Positions 1-14,412 of a stretch of DNA of 64,000 bases are shown piece after piece; the first letter of the stretch is position 1; each line of letters opens with the position of its first letter. The notes beneath the pieces were generated by a model that saw nothing but the letters and a program-made list of their open reading frames with translations, did not search any database and was not told the origin of the DNA. Position numbers and translations under genes: made by a program. The stretch lies in NCBI GenBank assembly GCA_035582835.1, contig JAYKAV010000467.1, positions 290,149 through 354,148 on the forward strand, in the 5' to 3' direction. Origin of the DNA: Phoebastria nigripes. Its lineage: Eukaryota; Chordata; Aves; Procellariiformes; Diomedeidae.

Positions 1-3000
1 TTGATTTCTAGCAAGAAAGAAAAAAACATGAAAGAGCTTTAACTCCAGAATTTATTCTTTTCTGAGTTCCTTACCACTGTTTCTTCCCAGACTAAACCTA
101 ACTATTGTCTTTTCAGTCAGATGTTGAACACTAGAGAAACACTTTTTTGACTATGTCATACGTTTTTTTTAATCAAGACTGAATTTATTCTTTTTCTGGG
201 GTTTGTTTTAACCAACTACAATTTTGCTAAATTTTACCTAAGAAACGCACCTTTGTTTTGTCTCTTAATATGTTACCATGCAAAGAGCTGCAGTCTTCAT
301 TAGAAACGGATTCTGAGTGGAGTCTAGAAATAAATGAGTAATGGAAACTAGGTGGAAGCAGGATGTAAATACAGACCATGAACTTCCACAAGTGAATGCA
401 TGGATGGAGGGATTTGTTTTTTCTAATCAGTAACATGAGTTTCCTGCTACTCCTCCTTTAGACCTTTTATTTTTCTCAGGGATTTGGAAGAGCTGCAGAC
501 CTCAGCTTCACAGTTCCACATAACCCAAACTCCCATAATCAAACCAGTTGATGTACAGGCATAAGACCCTTGTAATCAGAATGAAAATCAAGTAAGGTGA
601 GAAAGCAAAGGGTTGAAGAAGATACAGATCATCACAAGTCAAGGTAGATGCTTGAACACTTTCCTCTTCACTCCCTTACTTCTCTGTGCAAAAGACAATC
701 ACTGCCAAAAGGATGTGATTCTTCAGACACCGTACAAGAGATGTAAGGTCTCAGAGTACTAGGATTTTTTCTGCCAGTATATTTAATGGAATGTTTTTAA
801 ATGGTAAGAAAAAAGTGTGTATGCAGTTATCATATCAAATCAGATAGTTCAAATCAGGTTTCAGTTTTATTTGTCATGACAAGGAGGAGAAAGGAAGTTG
901 CAATGGGAGCTTGAAGCAGCTAAATTCTCAAAGTATAATGGGTAGCAAGCAAAGGAGAAAGAGAAGGGACACTAGAGTAGTTTGCCTGCAGATGAATTCA
1001 GCAAGTAGAATAGATGTTCTCTGAAGGGGCCAGAAACAAGCACAGAAAAGTAACGTATCTTGAACTGAGCCTCCAGCATTTGAACAGGTGCTCAAAGAAT
1101 AAAGATGAGTTCAAACAAAAACTCTGAATTAGAAGTTCACCGTGAAGTGTAAATATTGGCTTCCAGAATTTCCCCTATACTAAATAAAACATGACAAATG
1201 TCATGAAACTTCAAACACACACAGCCTTTCATGAAGGTTGTTGAAACTCATGTTAACATTTGGAAGGAAAATAAAATAATAGGCCTCTTATTAATGAACT
1301 GATTACCAGTAATAGAATTTGTTTTATTTGTTTGGCAGTATCAGCAACATCGTGTGATCTTTAACTACATAAATTAGGTAACAACTGTANAACAGTGTTC
1401 TTGATTTCATAGTACAATCATCAGTGACCTCTTTTATCAGCATCCCATGATGACATAAAGATTTTTCATCAATCTGTCCTTTACTATGTAGAGGACAGCT
1501 GCCTTTCTAAATTAATTTTCAGCTTTTATAAAATTAAATATCTGATTTGGAATTTATTTGTATGACATCCCCCAATACTGTGACAGTCCAGGAACTCAAA
1601 CTCTGCTTTTGATAAATAACTAAAATCCTATTTCACCTTCACTGTACCTAACTGGTACAAAAATAAGTTTATTAAAGAAAAGCATAGGTAGAATCTCATT
1701 TTTACAGTAGAGGAGAAGGTAGGGGTCCCCTTCTCAACGTGACTCAGCTGTGCCTGAATAATATTGCATATATGTGCAGAAGATACCATTACTCTTTGGA
1801 GAGGTTGTGTGCTTGCTAGGCACAGCAGATTGGATTAAAGATTGACCTGTTTAAACTGCATTTCCATGACTCTGAGGGTGGAAGGGGTCTTTAAAATGTT
1901 GCCTGTTCCAGCATGGAAACACCACCACCAATCCTTCTGGCATGTGTGCATCATAGGGTAAGAAGGAGCTCTGCAGGGCAATGGCTACTTGTTCATGCTG
2001 CAAGCCTCTGGGAAGGCTTTTCCGACATGCAGAAGCAGTCTTGCAGTGGTTCAGTGCCACAGCCCAGGCTCATCTCAGGGCTCGAGGAAAGCTTGTACAA
2101 AGGAGGTAAAAGTGTGAAAAGGGGGACAAAAATAAGAATTATCAGAAAGAAGAGATGAGGGATAAAGAGGTGAAAAGTGTTAGTGAAAAAATGAGGAAAC
2201 TTGCAGGGACAGGGACTCCAGCTTAAATTTTTGTCATGTTTAAGTCAGTAAAAAGCCAAACCAAAACAAACTTCCACTCACCAAAGTGGAGCCAAATTTT
2301 GGCCCAAATTGAAGAATCATCCTTACAGTGGCAGAAAAAACAGAATTAAAGTATTGTTATGCTGCTGTCTCTGTGGAGGAGAAGATGATAAACCTCTATT
2401 TTGCCCCACTTCTGTTTTCTGTTCCAGGCCATGTCCTCTGTTCAACACCCAACAACAGCAGCTGCCCTTTGATCCCCTCAATGACAAATCAAGATAAAAT
2501 GACAGGTAGAGTTGCCAGTTAATAAAATAGATTTTAATTTTAATCCCATTAAAGGTAACTTGATTCAATAACCAGAAAAGATTCTTTGAGAACTTATGAT
2601 AGGACATAACTTATGATAAGTCATAGCTTTGGGAACTTATGATAGCACATACTCCCAGTCACTGAATTATCAGCTGGCTTAGAGAATCTTCTACCTATTC
2701 CAAGATTTAAAATTGTTTATTAAATAACTTCTGTGAATAGTCATAAGCAATTTACAGCAAGTAATTAATACTGAAAACCTGAACCTTGCTTGGAAATCAC
2801 TACATTTTTTTCTGTTCACTGGATGGATCAGGACAGAATATATGCTGAAAAACCAATTCTAAGTGATTCTAAAATCAACATTCTCTTGCAAATGGTCTCC
2901 AGTGTTCACTTAAACCACTAGCTTTTGCAAATGTTTCTGCTAGTAAACTGGCTCAGTAGTATATTTATAGAAAGCAGATATGACCGAATTCATTTTTTTA

Positions 3001-6000
3001 ATGTGGGTGAATATCCACAAGCATTTTGAAACAGGCACCTAGTGCCAACTGCATTGAAACTTTCCTTACAGAAAAAAAACCCAAGAGAGTATGACCAGGT
3101 GTGAAAGTTATGTGGTGAATTTCTCACATTGCAGCAATTCAAGGAATTAATAACATGGATGAGAGTTTTTTCTAATGAATTTACATTCTGTCAACTCATT
3201 TTAAATAATTGCATATGACTGGCCCAATTATTGCACAGGAACATGCTCTGCCATTGCCTGATACTTGGCACAGTTTGAGCACATACCACGGCACATATTT
3301 TTTATTATTTAAGAATCTCAGAAGTGCCTAAAAATAATGAAGGAGAAGTATATTTATTCCTACGTTTTCAAGGGTTTGACAGCTTTCCAAAGCCTTATGC
3401 TCAGAAAGCAATCCTGCAAAGCCGTATTTGTTATGTCTTATTAGCACTGTCTGTTTGAGAGATTCCTTTAAAATATAGCTCGGACTTTATAACCAGGAGA
3501 CACCATTGTGTGGTCTGATTTCCTGCCCAGGATTTTCTTGAGGAAATTATTGCTTTTTGCTCACTAAAGCATGTTTTAGAAAAATGTGCTGCAATAAATG
3601 ACAAATGTATACAATCATATTAATCGCTGCTCCTTTCTGAAGATGCTTTCATGTACTGTTTAACAGGTCATTTAAGCCAAACGTAACTGAAGTTCAGGAG
3701 GAAGGGAAACAGTGCTAAAAGATACATTTTCTTTGTTATTAATCTAATCTCAGTCTTTAATATTTTTATGTAAAAATCAAGGTAAGCAGTAGCAATCAAA
3801 CTGGTTCCCCTACTTTTCCAAACATTTTAACACATTTTCCACTTTCAGTAACCTCAAGAGGATTGGAAGAATTTTTAGTCAAATCCAAGGTATGTAACAA
3901 ACCCCTGTTCTCATTTACTCTCTCTCAGAGCAGAGAGCATATGCTTTTCTACAGTCATGCTAAGCTTTCATAATGGCTATAGCAGTTAGAGAAAACAGCA
4001 AATTCAAGATCTTACATGCAGAGTCTCCAGATATTAAGACCAATACTTTATTGTTATTTGAGCAGGACAGTCCTTGAACCTCATGCTACAGATCGAAGAC
4101 TGTTAAAAATATAACCCTTTTTCTTAGATTTTTAAGATCTGAAAATAGAATCCCTTTCCTGAAGCATCCACAAAGTCACTTGCAGAAATCATTCTGCCAA
4201 AACCTTGTAAATCAATATATATAAGCAAAAAAATTTGGCTTGAATGAAATAGCATATTTCAACAGAAACATTTTGCTGAAAATATTCTGAGTAGTTCTTC
4301 ATGGTATGTCTATAAAGATAGTGCACTGCTACTAGAAATCCATTTAATTAAATTAACAAACATAGAATGTGAAACCTGCAAGCAAAGTGAAACCTGACAC
4401 TGTTGGGAAATATTTTCTGAGCCATTGGGTAATGAAGAAGTTCCCTTCTGACTGTTTTAGGGATCATTTATATTACTGGTAATGATATTAGACAGGCATA
4501 CTTACATCATTAGGCAATGTGATCCATGCTGTGTCTTTCTGTTGCTTGCTTGTTCTTTAAGAGCTACTACTTGCAGTACAGACAGCAATGTATATTTTGA
4601 GAGCTGATGTTCCCTAAGTCCCAAAACTTAGAGTCAAAGTTACATAAAAAATGAAAGCTACAAATTTCTCACCAAAAAGGAAATTTGATGGTCTGCAATT
4701 TGGAAGAGAAACACAAAACTGAAATACACCCAAAATATTCTAAAGACAATCTCCTTACCACAACTCCCCCAATTTTCAAAGCAGCATGCATTTCTGAGGA
4801 ACTTTGGCTTACTCTTGGAAGTCTATGTCAAAGTGGCCCTGCAAAAAGCTCTGAACAAGCACTCCTTTACAGAGCTTTTGCCAGATTTGTATACCCTCAT
4901 GTTATGACACAGTGAAAAAGGAGACTTGATCCTGGCCTAGCTGCCAGGTGGTATAATTTAGCTCAGAGCTTACACTTCTTCAAAATGTAGTAATTTGCAG
5001 AAGTCATGCATGAGGCACTCACGGGCTACATTGCCAGGGTCTTTTTATGCTAGTTTTACTCAGCACAGATCAGCTTTCATTCGGCAATCACTTCCTTAAT
5101 ATGAAGGCGTGCATTTCACCTCCTCCTGCCAAGACATCATGGAGTACATTCTCATCCTTTTCCCTTCTGGAAAAAAAAAAACCACACACACTTTTTTGCT
5201 CCTAGTTAAATTGAATTATAACTGGCAATATGTTTTGAGCATTCAGTGGTGTTCAAGGCACCCTATACCCTGAGATATTCAGAATCTTGTAGAACTCCTT
5301 AGTTTAAGGAGAAAAAACATCTTGGTACTTGACAAAAAAAGAAAGAAGAAACAAGACGTGAAATGTCACACTGCCTAAAATAAATCAGAAATCTCCTAAA
5401 AAGGGCAGACTTAATAAAGACAGAGAGATTAGCATATTTTTTTCTTAAATGAAAAAATGTGATTTTTCTATATATTTAAAATCTTACTTAGACATTCAGC
5501 AATACTTCACTGTTGAAATTTTATTCAATAATCAGAGAGGAGATCTGCAGGATACAGAGGCATTACATATGGAGAATTAGGAAAGCTGAGGCTAAATGGG
5601 TGCAGGATTCTTTTAAAATAAAGCCTGCCTCTGGAGCTCAGATAACAGTCATGTGTAGCAGCCTGGGCTGTTCGCTGATGAAGCCAAAGGTGTAGAGTTC
5701 TGCTTGGGCTACAAGCACATTAACAAAAGGCAGACAAAACATAACTATGCAGTTATAAATGCTTTATCAGGCAGAGACACCGGCAGCACAAGAAGTAGAG
5801 AAGGAAATAAAAAATGACATAGTGCAGACATTATAGATTAAGCCAGACACAAATCAAATGAAGGTTACTTTTTTGCTGTCTGGGTTGTAAACCTGATTAA
5901 TCGATTCACAGTAATGTTTGAGCTGCCTTAATTCATACTTGGTAAAAGTACTAGAAAGCCTATGATTACAGCTGGAAAAGGCAAAATTTTCAGAAAAGAA

Positions 6001-7448
6001 AAGTGCTGCTTTGGCAATGGCAAAACCTAAGTTAAAGAATCTGAAAAAGAACAAATGTGGAAGCTAGGGTGGGGAATAACTGCCAGCTTGTTGCACCTGG
6101 GCTTTCGCTCCTTCCCTTCATTTCATTGAAGCTAATCAGAGATTCCATTTCTAGCAAAGCCAGCTTTAAATACGTGTTTTGCTGAAATGTTCCTCTTAAA
6201 AGAAAACCTAATCATTACTGTAAAAAGTAAAACAAACAGCAAAATAACTACCCTAATATTTGCATTATCAAAATCATGGCTATGCTCCCCAAGACTTTCT
6301 GTGCAGAACTTGCTGAACATCTGACTCTTGTGTTGATGGGTCCCTGTGAGCTCAGGGGACAGCAGGGCCCCAATGGTAAGAGAAAAAGGCAGTCCAGCAG
6401 TCTTATTCTCTTTATCCTTTGGCAAATCAGTATTCAGTGGGGTTCGGATTGGAGGAGTCCTTAGAGTGAAGAGAAAACACAAAGAAATTGAGCAGAGAGA
6501 CCACCATCAAGGTAGAGGAAAGTGATCATGAATTTTAGGAAAAAGCACAGTCAATCACTAAAAGAGACTGGTTAGAAGATGAGATCAAGAAGAAAGGCAA
6601 TTTTGTTTCATGCATTTCCTTTTTTTACTGCTGAAATGGCAGGAGGAAAATGAACCAGTGATTTATTTTAAAAATAAATGGGGAAAACTGTGGAGATTGA
6701 TAGGCTGAGTCAGAGATCTCTGGGAATAAAAAGGGTGAAGAAGTGAAAGAAAGAGGACAACATGCAAGAAATTACTTTTCTAATGGCAAAATAGTTTGCC
6801 TGTATGCCCAACTGTTTGTTGACATTCTAGGAGTGTTCTGCATCTCTGGATGCATCATGGGGAAGCCGAAAGAAACCTTTTCTGTGCACAGAAGGTATTT
6901 TGCATTAATAGACAAACTATTCTGTGTATTGAACAGAAAGCTTTTGGAAGAAAAAATGGCAGAAGAAAGAAGAATTGGGCTAAAATTAATAAAAAGGCAC
7001 ATTGAAAATTCAGATCTTTGCAGCACCATACTGCATATGCAGATATAAATAGATGCAACACTTAGATCAATATGGTCCATGTTCCCAAAATGACCTGTGA
7101 GGACCTGAGTATATAGGACCTCATTCAAAATAAAAATTGTTGCAAATAGACCAAATGAACAGAGTTATAATGTTTTAGTGGAACAAAACAAACACTGCAA
7201 TACCAAATATTAGTATTATCTTAATATACAGCCTATTCTGTATAGTAAACTGTAAATACTACTGTTCATTCTATATAGCTAAGCAACGTTCTTCATGTCA
7301 ATATATAGTATAAAAATTATCCCAAACTAAGTAACATTTTCTAAGGGAAAATTTTGCTCACAAACCTGTAAGAGTGAACATAAACAAAAAATGAACAGCA
7401 GAAATCTTGCATTACTTTCAGGCTGTTCATTTTGCTGTAGCATCTTTA
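1..7448. other. AT-rich single-copy-looking DNA, no gene recognised
   Basis: No open frame here has recognisable family motifs; the longest is under 120 codons. No TE ends, tRNA-like or rRNA-like segments were seen. Small items are a single N at 1390, an 11-bp A run at 5171-5181, and three copies of an 11-bp AT-rich word at 2591-2644 (listed separately). Several stretches, for example 3360-3640, have a mixed non-repetitive texture of the kind seen in conserved noncoding DNA. Without an alignment this is only an impression. Intergenic versus intronic cannot be decided from sequence alone. Confidence 0.6.
2591..2644. repeat. Three local copies of AACTTATGATA
   Basis: The word AACTTATGATA occurs at 2591-2601, 2608-2618 and 2634-2644. 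The first and third copies share a longer context: TTGRGAACTTATGATAG, then SACATA, offset by 43 bp. It looks like a short degenerate duplication rather than a known repeat family. Confidence 0.7.
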
Positions 7449-7772
7449 TCTCAGAATCTCAGAATCACAGAATAGTGGAGGCTGGAAGGGACCTTTGGAG
7501 GTCATCTTGTGCAGGCCTCTGCTCAAGCAGAGCCACCCACAGCAGGTTGCCCAGGACCATGCCCAGACAGCTTTTGAAGATCTTCAAGGATGGAGACTCC
7601 ACAACCTCCCTGTACAACCTGTGCCAGTAATCCGTCACCCTCACAGTAAAAAAGTGTTTCCTGATGTTCAGAGGGAACCTCCTGTGTTTTAGTTTGTGCC
7701 CATTGCCTCTTGTCCTGTCGCTGGGCACCATTGGAAAGCGACTGGTTCTGTCTTCTTTACACTGGTCCCATT
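7449..7772 (-). mobile_element. CR1 LINE 3' fragment, minus orientation
   Basis: Read on the minus strand, this is the 3' end of a chicken-repeat-1 LINE. It holds the last part of ORF2, with the peptide signature [20 protein letters not shown], then a short 3' UTR carrying the GGTCCCTTCCAGCC-type box. It ends at a decayed octamer-like tail, seen on the plus strand as AGAATCTCAGAATCACAGAA near 7452-7471. CR1 copies are usually 5'-truncated and end in short tandem octamers instead of poly(A), and this one fits. The reading frame is partly open but diverged, so the copy is inactive. The upstream (5') break near 7772 is approximate. Confidence 0.93.
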
Positions 7773-9587
7773 CTTGTTTTATTCTTTGTTCCCAGATTTG
7801 TATTTACTGTTCTTTCTGTCTTTGTATCTTGCTTGCTTTGATTTTCCATCTTGTTTGTGCTGAAATTGTTTTTTGAAGAGCCAGTTTTTGCTAGATGCTT
7901 CTTGCATCATGGTCAGTATACTCTGCATGGCTATGATATTCCTAACCTAATATTTTCAAGAGTTTTTCAAAAAAGCTCTATTGGGATGGGATTGTATGAT
8001 CTTTTAAATGTTCTGTGGATACAATTTTGCTGTTGCTTAATTGTGACCGCCTATTAGTACTGAATGCTGAGCATACTGTATTTTAATAAAACACATTCTC
8101 ATCAAGCAAACAAAAGTTCTCTCCAAGTGAATTCTGCAGTTTTCTTTCTGTTGCGTGATGATCAGAAGTGAATCACTGTGAGTGGGGAGGGGGAGGATGA
8201 GAAGGGAGAGAAGTTGAAAGTAATCAGACTAATTCTGATTAGACTGGCAGTTGAAATAATAGAAAATTACCATGCCAACATCTTTGTTGTTTTTAGAAAT
8301 AAATATCGCAGCACTGGAGTCTGTCATTAACATTACTGTGGATAGCTTCAATGCACAGTGTATTTAACTGTGGTCTTAAACAGGAAAACGTGCAAAATAC
8401 AGAGCAACAGAGCCTAACGTGAATAGATGTGTTATATTCACAGAGACGCATGCTAGCATTTGGTATAGGCACTGTTTCTCTGATCTCCAGCCTGACCCTT
8501 CCAAAACTGCTCAAGTTACTAGTCTCAGTTTATTCAAACAAGGAAATGGATGTGGTGACCTGAGAGGCCCTTTCATTTTTGTTTAAAACCATACCTATTT
8601 GGATATCTTCCTGCTCACAGGTGTCCCTCCAACTGGAAGGAGGGCTCATCCTCTTCTCCATTAACTGTGATTTAGTACTTTAGTCTTTCCTAGTAAATCA
8701 CTCCTTCTAGCTATTTTTCCTTCTTTAAATTCTTTCCATTTGTTTCTCAAATAATTAAGTATCTGGACTTCTCAATAGAAGATGCTTATTTTAAGGATTA
8801 CCTGCCAAGATTCATAAATCCAGAGTGTAGACAGTGAGAGCAGAGAGTGTACCTTCCAAAAATGGGCAAGTACTCTTCCTTCCTATTTTACAGCAGTAGG
8901 CGATAAATAACTGTTTAGATCAAAGGCAATCATATAAGCTATTGGTGAACTTCAGCACCTCTGACATACTCTGAAACACAGTAATCCTAGTAAAAAATCT
9001 TAAACAAGCCTGTGAGCAACAGGACAGAGATGGGCAAAGTTGCATTATCTAGGCAGGCTAAAAACTGAGAAACACACTGTTCAAATTTTGATTCATCCAA
9101 AGAAAACTAGTATGTTTTAGACTAGAGATGCTAATGTGAGAATAATAATTATCGATCAATTCATTAGTAATTGATGCTGCAGAGAGAAAACACTTCTGGT
9201 CCCTTCATTAACTAAAACCTGTGTCAAGCTATAACATTTGAAAAGTCATCCAGTGCTAATTTCAAGGATTGTGGATTAATAGGGGTTTTTTTATTTATTG
9301 ATTACACTCACATTTAAAAATAGGCATTAAGCCTTAATATGTATAACTACGTTTTCCACTGTAAGATGCCAATAGGTCATTTCCTTTTAAAGAGTTTCTT
9401 CTCCTGCTGCGAAATAATTATAGATTGTGATGAGATCACCTCAACTTCTTCTTCCATTTGCTTTAAAAAAGGTTTATTTAATCTTTTCCTCAAACGCATG
9501 TCTCAGTACTTGTTTGTAGCTCCTTGTTATTCAATGAGTAAAAGAGATAAACCCATGTATTTTTGAAGGACTGTGAAAAGCCTTGCT

Positions 9588-9713
9588 AGATAAAGGAGTG
9601 AAAAGACAGAGGAGGAATCTGTGTCTTTCAAGTAGTTCAGAATGAAGAATAGATAAAGGAGTGAAAAGACAGAGGAGGAATCTGTGTCTTTCAAGTAGTT
9701 CAGAATGAAGAAT
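9588..9713. repeat. Perfect 63-bp tandem duplication (two copies)
   Basis: Bases 9588-9650 are repeated without a mismatch at 9651-9713. The unit starts AGATAAAGGAGTGAAAAGAC. Because 63 is a multiple of three, a minus-strand frame crossing it carries a duplicated 21-residue block, but that frame has no other coding signs. Perfect identity means a very recent duplication or an assembly artefact. Confidence 0.97.
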
Positions 9714-12700
9714 TGATAGCTAGTGGTTAAAAATAACAAATCAAGAGATACCTCCAACCTTGGGTAAGCAAAAGCAGTGTATTGCAGTTGCCAGATCTTG
9801 TCACCTCTAGTGAGCTATATGCTAGAAAGAAAAAAGCCCAGGCACAGCAGTTTGGACAAACACTGGCCAAGAAAAAAATTACTCTATTTACAAGAATATG
9901 GGTAAGAAAAAGGGTCATAATCTAGTCTGAAAGTAAAATCGGACACAAGCTTTTGTTGTAGACATTAGAAAAACTCCAGATGGGGTAACGTTTGCACCAG
10001 TCCTCAGATAGGCAATGCAGAAAGAATAAAATACTCAACTCCTTGAAAAGCGAAGGAGTCCTCATTATCCATGATCTTACAGTGNCTGGCAGCAAAAGTT
10101 TAATGAGGCCTAACCAGGCATTTCCTTCTCTCTCATTTTTTTTTCTCAGGGAGTAAAAGTTCAAGGGTTGATTTGCTACACAAGGCATTAACAAGGAGAT
10201 GAGTTGTCTTTACTAAGTGAAACCTTCAATCCATCTGGTGCTGATCCCAGGGAAGAAAACAGGTGTTAGTTGTGACACATTTTAGCACAGTTACACAAGT
10301 TTTGTGCAAAACACCCACCACACAGACACTTTCGTCTTTACACCCACTCTGAGCCAGAAGTCAGGAAATCTGCACTGGTCAGGGCTGTCAGCTGTAGTGG
10401 AAAACTGAGGAGGCTGTAAAGAGTATTTTCCTGGCTTATTCTTTGTTTTCAGTATTCATCTGGGATCAGATAGGGAAAAAAACAACAGTGCTAATGATGG
10501 TTCAAAACAGGACAGGCACGGCCCAACTTTTGTTGCAAACCAAATCAGTAAGTTTTGAGTTCTTCCTATCAGGTACCTGTGCTGAACTATTAGTTGCCTA
10601 TAAGTTCCCTGCATGCACCAGTAAAGCTAAAATTTACCTTGCCAAAATGCAGCTGTGTTGCATGCCAAGGGGAAATAAGTCAGAGACTGAACTTCAAACT
10701 TGAACGTGGGGATGAGAGGTATTTTTATCCCTGTATTTGCCATTGGTTTCCTTTGTGATGCCTGCAATTTCTTCCTCGAACTTTTCGGAAAACCCCACCT
10801 AACACATAAAATTAACCAGCTCACAGGGGGATTTCAATGATCATTAAAAATGAGTGTCCATAGGCCTATTGGTGTTCTTGAGCTGGGGTCAGGGACGTGC
10901 TCTTCCTGTGACCCTGAATGCTGTGACTATGGTGTGCCCTGCTGCTTTACAGCTGAGCAGAGAACCAGATACAGACTGCACGAAAAGCTGTGTCCAGGTT
11001 GTCGATGTTATATTTTTTTCCTGAGAGAGGCACTCNGTTTCCTGAGTAGAAAATGGAAGAACAACTCCCTCTCTCCCTCCACAAATAATCAGTAGCCCAG
11101 GGGTTAGCACATCCCTGCGACACGTGGAAGATTCAAACATATCTACTGCACAGATTAATGAGTTTATTGATAGGTCTCTTCTGCTGGAACGGTTTTGTTA
11201 TTTGGAAATATGTAAGCATTATTTGGCTAGAGAGAAGGTGGCTTTGGGTTTATGAGGTGGAGGTTGAAGATCCTGCCGTGATGAATGTTTGTGCATAATG
11301 GTACGTGTCCNAGGAGAGTCTGAGAGGGTGTCACTGCTGAACAGCCAACAGATGAACAGACTCAGGTGCCACAGGGATGTGAACCTGAGTTTTTCACTCC
11401 TAAACAAATCTACTGCCCTTCATACTAGTTAGAGTGGGACATCTTTATATGCCTAAGGATTTAGTCAGGTGGGATGTTAACCAATGGCTCATGCAGCCTG
11501 ACACTTGATTTACCATGGCAGATTACTGTTAGTAGTGTGTTAGTACCTGTCAGATTTCTAGACATCAATCAAACCCCATGAACAGGCAAATAAATAGATA
11601 TTATGCATGCAATATCCAATTGGCCTGTCAGTGAAGGGCATTGGAAACACTGAGGACTTGTATGGTGTCCAACTGGACTACAGAGAGGTACGTTGGTCAT
11701 ACCATTTACAAACCTTTTATTTGACAGGTCTCCAAGGGACACCTCTGAAAAAAACAGAGAATTGATAACCCCAAAAACCCTTCAGCATTCTCAAATTTTT
11801 TCTCATCCTTGCATAACCAGAGAAGAGACCCACGTTATCTGGATCTTTACATAAAATAACTAAGGCAGTAGGAAGATGAGTTGGCATGCTCAAAGTACAT
11901 GTAATATTGGTCCTGGAACTGAATGAAAATTCTATATAAGCTGAAATTCATGCAGCACTTTGCTCAAAATAAAAATCAGGTTTGGAATTGGCAAAAAAAT
12001 TCAAACTGGATTTCTTTCAAACTCAGATGGTGTCAACAACACATAAACTCAAACTTCACCTCAGTAACAGTATAAGCAAAAAGAGGGAGTGTGAAATAGA
12101 GAAAAAACTAAACATATGGAAGTTAAATTTAATGTACAGGAAGTACCCCCTCATGTGTCTTTTCATTATTGCCATAACAAATTGGAATATGAGGAAATGC
12201 ACGTGCTGAGTGACAACCACAACAATCTTTAATTCCTCACAGTTCAACTTCAGCCTGCTCAAACTTTCCGGTGGAGGATAAAATAATTAGATCTTTGCTG
12301 CCTGATCATTACATCCAATTAATATTTATGTCTACCCAGCCTACAGGACATGTCCTTGGATTGCATCCAGAAATGGGGACCAGAGCACTGAAAGGGTATC
12401 TCATATACCAATGTTTCAGTTCCTCCACATCCCTAAAGAGCCCTAACTTAGCATCTAGAAGTCTTCAAAAGAATTCAAAGCAACCTCTCCATCTGAACAG
12501 CACAGGGCAGAGACTGCTGCACTTACAGAGCATATATCCCTGCAGCTGCCTTCAGGCTGGGACTGCACAGGGCAGGGTTTCCAGACCCAGCTTGTGTATT
12601 CCTCAAGTCTTAAGATGGAGATTTTTCAGGATTTTGTGGTCACCATGGTAAAGAAAATCTACCTGGATTGAACCTTAGCATACTTTGCTATGCAGGCCCA

Positions 12701-14412
12701 GGTTTCTGATGACAGGACCTACGACATGCTGTATCAGAGCCCAAACGGCAGCCTAGTCACCCATGGGGCTGGCACTGAGCCTCTAGCTGCCAGATCATAC
12801 CCGTGGCAGGGGGGACTCCTGAGACCTACAAACCGTCACTATCCCCATGCAGCTCTGGGAAACTGCTGCCACTTACTCAGTTTCACTCAGCTGCTGTGGA
12901 ACCTAGGATATACAGCTATGGAAGGTCTCTGGCAGTATATTGGGGGGGGGAAAGAAGAACATGGAAAAGGCTGTGGTAGCTTCTTTTTTTGGAAAAGGAA
13001 AGTTTTTTTTTTTTTGAGGGGGTGGAAGGGGAGGGTAGGAAGCCTGTGAATCACAAATCCTCTGCTGCAGACATATGCAGTTAAAACTGCTGGATACCTT
13101 GCCATTTTTAATCTCTAACTGAGACTGAAAAGTAGAAATAAATTTTTGTGGAAGTTGTAGTTGTGTTAGGATGGAAATTTTAGCCTTTTTATTTGAATTT
13201 ACTGTTAAATCCTCATCTAAGGAACTCTGTCCTGTAAGAGGCAGAAAATATTGTCTCTAATTCAGCAGGTCACTTAAGCACGCTTATTTTTGCTAAGTCG
13301 ATGGTGCCATTGGTTCTGATGGGATCCCAGAATTCAACGTTAAGTTCATGTCCCAGGGCTTCATGGGGTTGGGACCCAAATTTTCAACATCTTACTGTTT
13401 TTATCTTACCATGCCAGCTGAAGCCCCTTCCGAACATTTTCTTTGTGAAAAGAAAGAGGAAACAAATCTCAACTATATTACTTACGTGAGTTTCCTTATA
13501 TATGGAGGCTGCGTGCCAAATTTTCTCAATAATTTTATCATTAAAACCTTTATAACAATAATCCAGTATAGAAAAAATTAGATAAGGGAAATCAAAGTAA
13601 GCTGAGCTCTCATAAAGTCTAAAGTAATTATCATCTAATTGTGGCCTGTTCCATTTTTAAATTACCATAATGTAATAAGATATGCTGTTTTTGAGAATAC
13701 TATCAACTTCAGAAAATATTACAAAAAGTGTAACTCCCAAGAAGCAAAAAAAAGAAAAAATTCTGAGCACAAAATGTCAGAAACTACTATTATGAGTATT
13801 GAGAGGAAGGATAATAAATCTTGAGAATCAATAATACATCTATTTTTCCCTTAAGTAATAGAGATGAATATATGATTGGCAAGTCTTGTGAAATGCTAGT
13901 AAACACTGTATGACTTACTATTAGATCAAATTTGCATTCAATATAGAAAAAAAGCACTTCTATTTCTGCTTCATGCTAGGGAGTTTGCATCATTTATGAA
14001 AGTATTATTAGTTTTACAATACCAAAAAAAAAAGTTGTTTTATCACTTGCATGGCTGACCATCTGCCTACTTTTAGTTCAAGGATTAAATGTTTATCATC
14101 AACTGTTTTAGAAGTGTTGAAATGCACTAATTCTTATTCTCTCCCTTAATTCTGTTGTTTGCTTGATATGTTTTCCAGGACATATGGAAGGGTTAAATGA
14201 AAAGGATATTTAATACTTTCTTCAACAACGGTACAAGCAAGGTTTGACAGGTTTTAATTTTCTAGGTGGTACCATCGAAACCTTTGGAACTCCGACTTCA
14301 TTCTCTTGCTCCATAACAAAAGCAGCCTGGCCAGAATATTAATCTAAATGGAAAAAGCTTCTTGTTTGAGTCCAAATGTTGAATCCCTCCACTTGCTCTT
14401 CCCATCACGTTC

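Noticed and set aside
471..601. Acceptor-like tract at 465-480 followed by an open segment and a GTGAGA donor-like site
   Set aside because: The frame that looks protein-like hits a stop before the donor; typical chance splice signals.
1865..1910. GGGTGGAAGGGGTCTTTAAA resembling a CR1 minus-strand 3' UTR
   Set aside because: Similarity is limited to one short stretch and flanking sequence does not continue as CR1.
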